DNA of 36,645 bases, from assembly GCA_024279735.1 (NCBI GenBank), contig JAJRRF010000270.1:1-36645 (forward strand). The letters run 5' to 3'. The position numbers and the translations under genes are program-made. Positions 1 to 8,099 of the stretch are shown here, piece by piece. The notes under the pieces are model-generated. The model did not search any database. It was given only the letters and a program-made list of their open reading frames with translations, and was not told the DNA's origin. Each line of letters begins with the position of its first letter. The first letter of the stretch is position 1. The DNA comes from Alphaproteobacteria bacterium (GTDB taxonomy: Bacteria; Pseudomonadota; Alphaproteobacteria; Rhizobiales; JAJRRF01).

Positions 1-1
1 A

Positions 2-121
2 CGAAAATCCAACGAACACCTGCTCAAAACCTTTTCTTCCATGTTAGGTTTTGAGTTGAACTCCATTAAATCACAACCTGAATTCAAGAAGCTGTGTAAC
101 TACGGGACTATAGCAGCATGA
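2..121 (+). CDS. Possible C-terminal fragment of a CDS that begins upstream of the window
   Basis: Frame 2 is open from the window edge to TGA at 119-121: RKSNEHLLKTFSSMLGFELNSIKSQPEFKKLCNYGTIAA*. Composition looks protein-like, but it is only 39 codons. Confidence 0.4.
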   Translation, partial: RKSNEHLLKTFSSMLGFELNSIKSQPEFKKLCNYGTIAA

Positions 122-204
122 AACTGTCCAAACTATTGATCATATGCACTGATAAAAGCACTTCAGGAAAAGTGCATCGCGGTTTCTGTTGCTGTACCCA
201 TTAT

Positions 205-771
205 TCAGCACGGGTCAAGCCGCACCCCTTCACTCTGTCCTGAAAAGGTGCGCCTGTCATAGTCGGCCTGCCAGTGATGGGTGCGCCGGGCTGCGGCTTC
301 CATGGCAGCGTCGAGCTGGACATGCATCTGGGGGCAGCTAAAGTGCGGCCTGACCCGTTCCAGTGCTTTCTCAATGTCAGTCTGCATGGTAATATAGCGG
401 TTCTTGTGATTGGTCTCATGCCTGACCAGTGCGTCCCTCATGGTTTTCCATCTTTTTTGCAGGCAATTTCTACCCTGGTTCTTGTTGATCCAGCGCGGCA
501 GGGTCATGATGATGCTGACGGTCACACGCAGGGAGCGGATATGGCATAATCCGTCTGCGGCACTCATCAGTCTGGCATTATAGTGGTAACGGGCCTTGGT
601 TACAGCCCAGACATTTCTGCCAATGGCCTGTGAAAACGGGCCGTTCTGCCCCATTTGCCTGATCAGTTGCTGTGCGCTGAAACCATAGACAGGGTAGTCT
701 TGCTGCACGAAACTGGCACTGTGGGCAGGGACACTCAGCAACAACAGGACAGTCAGGAAGGCACGGTGCAT
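205..771 (-). CDS. Secreted DUF922-like protein (putative Zn-protease-like fold)
   Basis: 188 aa with N-terminal signal peptide (MHRAFLTVLLLLSVPAHSA); contains RHETNHKNRY, resembling the HExxH-like motif of DUF922 proteins. Confidence 0.75.
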   Translation of the reverse strand: MHRAFLTVLLLLSVPAHSASFVQQDYPVYGFSAQQLIRQMGQNGPFSQAIGRNVWAVTKARYHYNARLMSAADGLCHIRSLRVTVSIIMTLPRWINKNQGRNCLQKRWKTMRDALVRHETNHKNRYITMQTDIEKALERVRPHFSCPQMHVQLDAAMEAAARRTHHWQADYDRRTFSGQSEGVRLDPC

Positions 772-1276
772 TATTGGGTCTCCAGTGATGCAAATAAAAA
801 AACATTATAGGGCAGTCATGAGTTGGTGACCAGAAGTTTGCCTGGGACTGTAAATATTATAAGCTGTTGTCCTTCAGTATTTCTGACGGCACACGTAACG
901 CTACCAATATGTCAGGTATGAATGGCCTGCCCCTGGCCAGCTTTACGGTCAGGGCAGGGGAACAGGAATTTTGCGGTGTCCCCAGGGTAAGGGTTTGTCC
1001 TTGGGCTTTCTTTGCGGGAATGAGGATGTTTCCCGTTCCCCACGTTCATGTCAAACTTTGCCACCTAAAAATCATAGTACACGACTAATTTGCATAAGAC
1101 ATTGAAAAAGCGTTAAGATTTTCTGATTTGTTTCACGACATAATGAGGAAATCTGATGAAACACTTGATCAATGCCCTGCAAGGTTTGAAAACAAGCTGG
1201 GGAGTTACGAAAAAACATGAATTGATTCACCCTGATTAACCCCCATTTAAACAAAAAACTTGAAATGGGGATAAAA

Positions 1277-1447
1277 ATGCCATACTATGCTTATACTCAT
1301 AATGAGCAAAACCATGAATATGTGTTGTTATCAGGTCTTTTAAGAAAGGATTGGGCTGACAGGGCAGTGTTGGTTTTGTTAGGATATGACAAGGATCACT
1401 TTGGTCGTCCTAAAGTTGTCCAAATGTTTGGATATAGTGATAAGTGA
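1277..1447 (+). CDS. Small hypothetical protein (~56 aa; ORF extends to 1265)
   Basis: ORF MPYYAYTHNEQNHEYVLLSGLLRKDWADRAVLVLLGYDKDHFGRPKVVQMFGYSDK; GGGG ~8 nt upstream of ATG 1277; followed by a terminator-like hairpin. Confidence 0.55.
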   Translation: MPYYAYTHNEQNHEYVLLSGLLRKDWADRAVLVLLGYDKDHFGRPKVVQMFGYSDK

Positions 1448-1466
1448 TAAGTGAATGTAAATTCTA

Positions 1467-1492
1467 GGCCGGTTTGAAAATCGGTCTTTTTT
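1467..1492 (+). terminator. Rho-independent terminator of the small ORF
   Basis: GGCCGGTTTGAAAATCGGTC hairpin (one G-T pair) followed by TTTTTT. Confidence 0.75.
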
Positions 1493-1502
1493 AAGGTCTC
1501 TC

Positions 1503-1523
1503 TTATACTCATATAGAGTATAA
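1503..1523. promoter_or_regulatory. Palindromic operator candidate upstream of nadA
   Basis: TTATACTC-ATATA-GAGTATAA: perfect 8-bp inverted repeat ~90 bp before the nadA start. Confidence 0.55.
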
Positions 1524-1614
1524 CTAGTTCGTTCCATGAGGGGGGCTCAAAACAGGGAAACATGTTTTGCGGTTGCGCAAAACCTCTGAAGCCCTGGGCG
1601 TAAGGAGAAAGATT

Positions 1615-2724
1615 ATGGTTTTGGTTATGGATAATACTGCAACTGTTGATTTGCCTAGCTGTGAACTGTCAAGGGCAGAGAGGGCAAGTGCTGCCTTCAG
1701 GCAGAAAGTGAAAAATTACGCTCCAGAGATTGAGCTGGACTATACGCCTGCCATCGCTCGGGAAATGCGCCCGCTCTATAACAAGCTGAAATCCCTGTTC
1801 TCTGAGCAGGAATGGGCGGTTCATGCGCCTTATATAAAGGCGATTAATGAGCTGAAAAAACAGCGTAATGCAGTCATTCTGGCGCATAACTATATGACCC
1901 CTGAAATCTTTCACGGTGTATCTGACTTTGCGGGCGACAGTCTGGCACTGGCCAAGGAAGCAGCCAGGTCTGATGCCAAGGTGATTGTCCAGTGCGGTGT
2001 GCATTTTATGGCTGAGACCTCTAAAATCCTCAGTCCTGAAAAAACTGTACTTATTCCTGACAGTAAGGCGGGCTGTTCTTTGGCCGAAGCCATTACCGCT
2101 CAGGATGTGCGTGACTTGCGCAAGCAATATCCTGGTGTGCCAATTGTCAGCTATGTCAATACCTCTGCCGCAGTGAAGGCGGAAGTTGATATTTGCTGTA
2201 CCTCTGCCAACGCCGTCCAGATTGTGGAATCCATGAACGCGCCGCGTGTGTTGCTGGTGCCTGACAAATATCTGGCTGAAAATGTCAACAACCAGACTGA
2301 TGTTGAGGTCATTCCGTTTGAGGGCCGCTGTGAGGTGCATGAGCAGTTTACTGCGCCGATTATCCGCTCTTTCCGTAACGCCGAGCCGGATATGAAGGTG
2401 ATTGCCCATCCGGAATGCCCTGCCGAAGTGCTGGAAGAGGCCGATTTTACAGGCTCTACAGGCGGCATGATTGATTGGGTGAAGGACAATCAGCCTGAAA
2501 AGGTGATGCTGGTGACAGAATGCTCCATGAGTGACAATGTAGCGGTCGAAAACCCAAATGTTGAGTTTATCCGCCCCTGTAACCTGTGTCCCTATATGAA
2601 GATGATCACTTTGCCCAAAATCCTGGACAGCTTGCTGTTCATGAAGGAAGAGGTTTTCGTTGATCCTGCCATTTCTGCCAAGGCCTTGCGCTCTGTGCAG
2701 CGCATGATTGATGTGAAAATCTAG
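1615..2724 (+). CDS. nadA: Quinolinate synthase A
   Basis: AVILAHNYMTPEI, VQCGVHFMAE and CNLCPYMKMITL motifs with conserved Cys residues; AAGGAG upstream of ATG 1615 (ORF track begins at 1567). Confidence 0.97.
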   Translation: MVLVMDNTATVDLPSCELSRAERASAAFRQKVKNYAPEIELDYTPAIAREMRPLYNKLKSLFSEQEWAVHAPYIKAINELKKQRNAVILAHNYMTPEIFHGVSDFAGDSLALAKEAARSDAKVIVQCGVHFMAETSKILSPEKTVLIPDSKAGCSLAEAITAQDVRDLRKQYPGVPIVSYVNTSAAVKAEVDICCTSANAVQIVESMNAPRVLLVPDKYLAENVNNQTDVEVIPFEGRCEVHEQFTAPIIRSFRNAEPDMKVIAHPECPAEVLEEADFTGSTGGMIDWVKDNQPEKVMLVTECSMSDNVAVENPNVEFIRPCNLCPYMKMITLPKILDSLLFMKEEVFVDPAISAKALRSVQRMIDVKI

Positions 2725-2812
2725 TGTTCATTCATCTCTGCCAAATCCTCAGTGGCCAGGTGTTGCTGAGTGATATGGGCCGGGAGATATTGATATGGAG
2801 GAATGGAATGGT

Positions 2813-3355
2813 ATGGGACTTTATGAAAGATTTTTTAGAAAGATTCTAGACTTTTCGAGCCAAGGTTGGAAACCAAACCAAGTTATCAAATTATTGGAGG
2901 GTAAGCGTGATAAAAGGGAAAAGGATTATGCTTACCGTAAACATATTGGTCAGTGGCGTTGTTTAACACGTTCTGGGTCTTTGGGCTATAGCATGACAGG
3001 GACTGCTGACCATGTAACCCGTATTGGTTTTAGTAACATGGTTTATGGAAGCCCAGGTAAAGATTTTACAGATCCTGGCTTCCATAAATATTTTTATAAA
3101 AGAGCCAAGAGGTTAACACAAAAACTCACTGGTCAAGAGATACCAAAACAAGTCGCAGCTGATATCCTTTCACTCCAATTGGAAGAGGCAACCGAGAGAA
3201 ATCCTTTTAGGTTTTCGAGTTTTGGTAAGGGGGCAGAGGATTTACAATGTGGGTTTTCGTTTCGCGTGGTTTCAGCTCCTATACATATGCATAACCCAGG
3301 GTATTCTGTTTATTTTGATGTTTTGTGCCCTGATCTTGCCCGAAAACAGGGATGA
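2813..3355 (+). CDS. Hypothetical protein inserted between nadA and nadB (ORF extends to 2795)
   Basis: ~180 aa ORF; GGAGG at 2797-2801 suggests start at ATG 2813. No family recognised. Confidence 0.65.
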   Translation: MGLYERFFRKILDFSSQGWKPNQVIKLLEGKRDKREKDYAYRKHIGQWRCLTRSGSLGYSMTGTADHVTRIGFSNMVYGSPGKDFTDPGFHKYFYKRAKRLTQKLTGQEIPKQVAADILSLQLEEATERNPFRFSSFGKGAEDLQCGFSFRVVSAPIHMHNPGYSVYFDVLCPDLARKQG

Positions 3356-3507
3356 AAACTGTTCAGGATAATTCATTCGCAGGTGTAGTTCGGGGTTAGC
3401 GCAGATAACTGCTTATTTTTCCCGTGGATATTTTATCCCATTTATTTCATCTATGAATTAGGCTAATGCTCTATCCAAATGTGTAGTGCAAAGCGGAAGG
3501 TGTTGTT

Positions 3508-5217
3508 ATGGTTCAGGTTCAGCGCGCCCCCAAAACGGGCAAAATGAAAACATTTCGCTCTGACCTGGTCATTATTGGCGGCGGCCTGGCAGGGCTTTAC
3601 ACTGCCCTGAAACTTGCGCCGCTTCCTGTCACTGTCGTTATGAGTAGTCCTCTTGGAGAAGGCACAGCCAGCCTGCTTGCCCAGGGTGGGATTGCTGCGG
3701 CTATGGGGGAGGATGACAGCCCTGCCTGTCATGTTGAAGATACCAAAAAGGCAGGTGGCAGGCTGGTCGATGAAAAGATTGCCTGCCTGACAGCCAGGGG
3801 AGCGCGTCAGCATATTGAGACCCTGTTGGAATATGGTGTCCCGTTTGATCATGACAGTAACAATGCCCTGAAGCTGACCCGCGAGGCGGCCCATTCCAAA
3901 AAACGTATTGTCCATGTGATGGGTGACAGTGCCGGCAAGGCCATTATGGCAGCCCTTATTGACAAGGTGCGCCAGACCCCTTCCATCAGGATCGTTGACA
4001 ATGCCATTGCCCGAAAATTCAGGACAAGTGGCCAGCAGGTGACAGGGGTTTACCTGTGGCCCAATGATGAGGAAAACCATGATGGGGATGCGCCTGCAAA
4101 GGTCTTGCTCAAGACAAAGGCTGTGGTGCTGGCAACAGGCGGCATTGGCGGGCTGTTTTCCAAGACCACCAATCCGCTTGGCGCAAATGGCGAGGCTCTG
4201 GCGATGGCGGCCCGGGCCGGGGCAGTGATTGCAGATGCCGAATTTGTCCAGTTTCACCCTACCGCGATTGATGCAGGTAAAGACCCTGTGCCGCTGGCAA
4301 CCGAGGCCTTGCGCGGTGAGGGTGCGCATTTGGTGAATAATACAGCTACGCGCTTTATGTTAGAGATACATCAGGACGCTGAATTGGCACCGCGTGACAT
4401 TGTGGCCCGCGCAGTGTTTAGGGAGATCCAAGAAGGACATGGTGCTTTTCTGGATTGTCGCACCACGATTCCTGACTTTGCGAAGCATTTTCCGTCTGTC
4501 TTTCAACATTGCCAGGATATGGGACTTGACCCTGCCCATGACCTGATCCCTGTTGCGCCGGCGGTGCATTACCATATGGGCGGGGTCTTTACCGATGCAC
4601 TGGGGCGGACAACCCTGAACGGCCTGTGGGCTTGCGGCGAGGCGGCTTCTACAGGACTTCATGGCGCAAACAGGTTGGCCTCCAATTCCCTGCTGGAGGC
4701 GATGGTTTTTGCTGGCAGGGTGGCTGATGACATCAGGAGACAGTATCCAGATCAATATCTTACCAGTGCAGCTTTGCCACGTAACTTGTTTGTCAGGATG
4801 GGAGAGAATGACAACTTGAATGATGACAAGAGGCTTGGGGCACAGGAAAAACGGGACACTATATTGAAAATCAGGACGTTGATGTATAGTGCAGCAGGCC
4901 TGATACGTAATGGGGAAGATCTGGCAAAAGCCTTGATCCAATTGGCAGATATTGGTGAACGTCACAGCACTGACATGACGGTTACCAATATGGTTTGCGC
5001 AGGGCAGTTTATTTTGGCCGGAGCCTGGCAACGTGAGGAAAGCAGGGGCGGTCATTTTCGCTCAGACTTTCCAAAGACAGGGGAGAGTATGACCAGGCAT
5101 ACCTATCTGACATTGAAACAGATGAAACGCCTGCTTGATAAAATCCTGAAAAATAATGGAAGAGATAAGGGCGATGCCATTCCTGAAACGCCCCTCAGAC
5201 TGGTAGCGAGCCAATGA
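3508..5217 (+). CDS. nadB: L-aspartate oxidase
   Basis: N-terminal FAD motif VIIGGGLAGLYTAL; LAQGGIAAA, HPTAID, HYHMGGV, GEAASTGLHGANRLASNSLLEA typical of NadB. Confidence 0.97.
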   Translation: MVQVQRAPKTGKMKTFRSDLVIIGGGLAGLYTALKLAPLPVTVVMSSPLGEGTASLLAQGGIAAAMGEDDSPACHVEDTKKAGGRLVDEKIACLTARGARQHIETLLEYGVPFDHDSNNALKLTREAAHSKKRIVHVMGDSAGKAIMAALIDKVRQTPSIRIVDNAIARKFRTSGQQVTGVYLWPNDEENHDGDAPAKVLLKTKAVVLATGGIGGLFSKTTNPLGANGEALAMAARAGAVIADAEFVQFHPTAIDAGKDPVPLATEALRGEGAHLVNNTATRFMLEIHQDAELAPRDIVARAVFREIQEGHGAFLDCRTTIPDFAKHFPSVFQHCQDMGLDPAHDLIPVAPAVHYHMGGVFTDALGRTTLNGLWACGEAASTGLHGANRLASNSLLEAMVFAGRVADDIRRQYPDQYLTSAALPRNLFVRMGENDNLNDDKRLGAQEKRDTILKIRTLMYSAAGLIRNGEDLAKALIQLADIGERHSTDMTVTNMVCAGQFILAGAWQREESRGGHFRSDFPKTGESMTRHTYLTLKQMKRLLDKILKNNGRDKGDAIPETPLRLVASQ

Positions 5218-6080
5218 GCAAACAAAATAATTTAGCCCTGTTGCCTGAATATGAAGTCAGGCAAAGCGTCAGCAATGCCCTGGGCGAAGATTTGGGCATG
5301 GTCGGGGACATTACTTCCCAGTTGACCATACCAGCTGACATGGAGGCCAGTGTTGTCATAAACAGCCGTGAAAACGGGGTGCTGGCAGGGATGCAATATG
5401 CCCGCGCCGCCTTTGACGTGATTGACAGCAGCCTCGAGTTTGAACAGCTGAAACAGGATGGTGACGCGCTAGGGGCAGGGGACATTATTGCCAGGGTGTC
5501 AGGTAATGCCAGGAATTTGCTGACAGCTGAACGCGTCGCTCTCAATTTTTTGGGGCATATGAGCGGGATAGCCAGCAAGACAGCCCTGTTTGTCAAGGCT
5601 GTGGCAGGGACAAGGGCAAAGATTGCTGACACCCGCAAGACCACGCCAGGACTGCGGATGGCAGAAAAATTCGCGGTCAAGGCAGGGGGCGGGGTCAATC
5701 ACCGCTTTGGCCTGGGGGATGCGGTGCTGGTGAAAGATAACCATATTGCGATAGCGGGCGGCATTGATGCTGCGCTGAAAACGGTGGTTGCCAATGCGGG
5801 ACATATGCGCAAGATTGAGGTTGAGGTGGATACACTGGAGCAGCTGGAACAGGTGCTGGCTTACGGGATTGATACTGTGCTGCTGGATAACATGCCCCCT
5901 GAAATATTGAAGAAGGCTGTGGCTATGATTGATGGACGGGTCTTGGCGGAAGCCTCAGGCGGCGTGAATCTGGGCAGTGTGGCGGCGATTGCTGCAACAG
6001 GCGTTGACCTGATTTCAGTCGGGGCGCTGACCCATTCTTCCGCGACCCTGGATATTGGCCTGGATTTTCATCGGGGTTAG
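5214..6080 (+). CDS. nadC: Nicotinate-nucleotide pyrophosphorylase (quinolinate phosphoribosyltransferase)
   Basis: RKTTPGLRMAEKFAVKAGGGVNHRFGLGDAVLVKDNHI, VEVDTLEQ, LLDNM; ATGA overlap with nadB. Confidence 0.97.
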   Translation: MSKQNNLALLPEYEVRQSVSNALGEDLGMVGDITSQLTIPADMEASVVINSRENGVLAGMQYARAAFDVIDSSLEFEQLKQDGDALGAGDIIARVSGNARNLLTAERVALNFLGHMSGIASKTALFVKAVAGTRAKIADTRKTTPGLRMAEKFAVKAGGGVNHRFGLGDAVLVKDNHIAIAGGIDAALKTVVANAGHMRKIEVEVDTLEQLEQVLAYGIDTVLLDNMPPEILKKAVAMIDGRVLAEASGGVNLGSVAAIAATGVDLISVGALTHSSATLDIGLDFHRG

Positions 6081-6084
6081 GTCG

Positions 6085-7047
6085 TTACCGCTTGTTGTCC
6101 AAAGCTGTGATAATTTCTGTGAACAGTTTTTTGGCATTGCCATAATCCCTTTCAAAACAGTAGGCGGCAAGGGTTTTGCGCTTTTTCCTTAACATTTCAA
6201 GCGGCTTGGCGGTCAGTCCTGACTGGTTGATGGCCTTGAAGAGGTAAGTATAGGCCTGGCGGCAATTTTTAGTGTTGTAGTGTTCGGCCTGCCGTTTCAG
6301 TTCGGGATCTATTTCATCATTCAGAAATGTTGCATAGTCACCCAGAACGCTTTGGTACTGACGCTCTGCCTTGGCAAACTTCTTTTGTTTGCACAGGCCA
6401 AAAATTTCCTTGGTGCTTTTCCTGATCCACACCCTCATGCGCCCAGACAGTTTCTTCTTGTTCAGGCGTTTGTTCAAATTTCTGATCTTGTTGCGACAGC
6501 CAATTATGGACTTGAAATTGGCAAGCTGTGCCACCTTTTTTTCCTGCACTTGTTTCAGGACATGTAGCAGCCTTTTATGGTCTTTCAGAGCCTTGCCAAA
6601 TTGCTTCAGGCGGCAATTGTTTTGCATGTTAAGGCCAATATTCTTGAGGGTCTGGCGATCCTGCGCTGACAAACTGCTGTCCTGCATTTCATTGCGGTGG
6701 GATGCCAGTTCCTGAAGGCATTTATCAATCCCGCCAACCTTCTGGTCATGGGGAGGCATCATTGTCGGCTTGTTAGTCAGCATGACAGATGCCTTCATTT
6801 TTTCCAGTAGGTCATGGGCTGATGCAAACCTCTTTTGCTGGCACAGGACAGACACCTTGCCAGCTCCTTTTCTGAGCTGGTAAACCTGGCGTTCAGAGGG
6901 GGCATGACTTGCAATCAGCTTGCCTAGCGTTGCCAGTTGCCGCAAGCATTCTCCCCTGCTTTGTGATACCTTGTCAGCGGTGTCATTGGCACTGGCCAGA
7001 ACAGATGCACAAAGGAGATATATTATGGCTGTAAATATTGTTTTCAT
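6085..7047 (-). CDS. Secreted protein with four tandem C-x34-C repeats, unknown function
   Basis: Signal peptide MKTIFTAIIYLLCASVLASA from ATG 7047 (ORF track starts 7074); four repeat units each C-x34-C-x2-[KR]-x-[FY]-x2-A. Confidence 0.8.
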   Translation of the reverse strand: MKTIFTAIIYLLCASVLASANDTADKVSQSRGECLRQLATLGKLIASHAPSERQVYQLRKGAGKVSVLCQQKRFASAHDLLEKMKASVMLTNKPTMMPPHDQKVGGIDKCLQELASHRNEMQDSSLSAQDRQTLKNIGLNMQNNCRLKQFGKALKDHKRLLHVLKQVQEKKVAQLANFKSIIGCRNKIRNLNKRLNKKKLSGRMRVWIRKSTKEIFGLCKQKKFAKAERQYQSVLGDYATFLNDEIDPELKRQAEHYNTKNCRQAYTYLFKAINQSGLTAKPLEMLRKKRKTLAAYCFERDYGNAKKLFTEIITALDNKR

Positions 7048-7092
7048 GAAAGTCAGCCCCCAATGCGTGACCAAATAATACCATAGGGCAAA

Positions 7093-7237
7093 TAGACCTC
7101 TTGCATAACCTTCTTCCTATGCACCAAATCAACATTATTTTGTCTCCTCAAATGCTCATGTACCCAAGTACACTGCGCTTTTCGTTAACAAAACAATGCC
7201 GCCTTGTCACAAAATAATCGGTTATGCAAGAGGTCTA
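7093..7237. mobile_element. MITE-like non-autonomous element (145 bp)
   Basis: Perfect 18-bp terminal inverted repeats: TAGACCTCTTGCATAACC (7093-7110) and GGTTATGCAAGAGGTCTA (7220-7237); terminal TA could be the target duplication; no coding capacity. Confidence 0.75.
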
Positions 7238-7427
7238 ATGTATAAATAACTCTCATTAATACCAAAGGGGCGGCGCATATCAAGCAAATAAAGTTTTTAG
7301 GCCAATCCTTTCAGAAAATCCTGACAACACCAAGAGACAGATATATTTTAGTGGGGTTTTTATAGTTTTCATAAATCAGGTATATTATAGGGACGAATCA
7401 GTTGCGGACTGCCTTACTTCGTCATGG

Positions 7428-8099
7428 ATGAAGATCATTTTATGGATGATGGGCAAAGCCGCAAAAACAGGGATTGCCCAAAAAACAGGTTTTCAGTTGA
7501 TGAACGGAATGCTGAACATTGTGATGGTTATTGCAACAGTTATTGTTGCAGTGGTGACCTATCAGGCCAAGTTCAGGGCGCGTGCCCTGGAACTGGAAAT
7601 CCATGTTCTGAACCAGACAAACCGTTCTATCCGGAATGACCTGACGGTGCTTCGGGCAGAACAGGCCTATCTTTCACGGCCAGAACGGATAGAGCGGCTG
7701 GCCAGAAAATTTCTGACACTGACCCCAAACGAGGCAGGGCGCAACCTGACTGGGGCAAGCCTGTTGTCAGGGCGCGAGGATATGGAATCCAGGCGTTCTG
7801 CGATGCAGGTGCTTGAAAAAATGCGCAGCCGTGACAAGGCGCGGGTTTTGGAAGCCAGGACAGAAGCTCAAAAAATGGGCATTGCGACAGTCTTGGTGCG
7901 TCCCCTTATCGCCAGGAAGGCCGTTCCACAGCAACGAGCGGTTTCGGCAGCTCAGGTGATGGGTGTAACACACTATAGCAGGGACAGGGCAGGGGACGCA
8001 CAAAGCCCACCTAAAGAACCTTTGGAAAAATTGCGCAGCAGGCCAGAAGTACCAAAACCAAAGTGGACATATCATGGAGGCATAGGGGATGATGACTAA
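7428..8099 (+). CDS. ftsL: FtsL-like cell division protein
   Basis: Short cytoplasmic N-term, one TM (MLNIVMVIATVIVAVVTY), coiled coil and LRAEQAYLSRPERIERLARKFLTLTP, typical of alphaproteobacterial FtsL; overlaps ftsI. Confidence 0.8.
   Translation: MKIILWMMGKAAKTGIAQKTGFQLMNGMLNIVMVIATVIVAVVTYQAKFRARALELEIHVLNQTNRSIRNDLTVLRAEQAYLSRPERIERLARKFLTLTPNEAGRNLTGASLLSGREDMESRRSAMQVLEKMRSRDKARVLEARTEAQKMGIATVLVRPLIARKAVPQQRAVSAAQVMGVTHYSRDRAGDAQSPPKEPLEKLRSRPEVPKPKWTYHGGIGDDD

Noticed and set aside
23-55. CTCAAAACCT...AGGTTTTGAG hairpin near the left edge
   Set aside because: Lies within a probable coding frame and has no T-tract; likely chance inverted repeat.
1669-2409. 246-aa minus-strand ORF within nadA
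   Set aside because: Antisense to a confidently identified gene; shadow ORF with no recognisable motif.
3463-4329. 288-aa minus-strand ORF within nadB
   Set aside because: Shadow ORF antisense to the conserved FAD-binding part of nadB.
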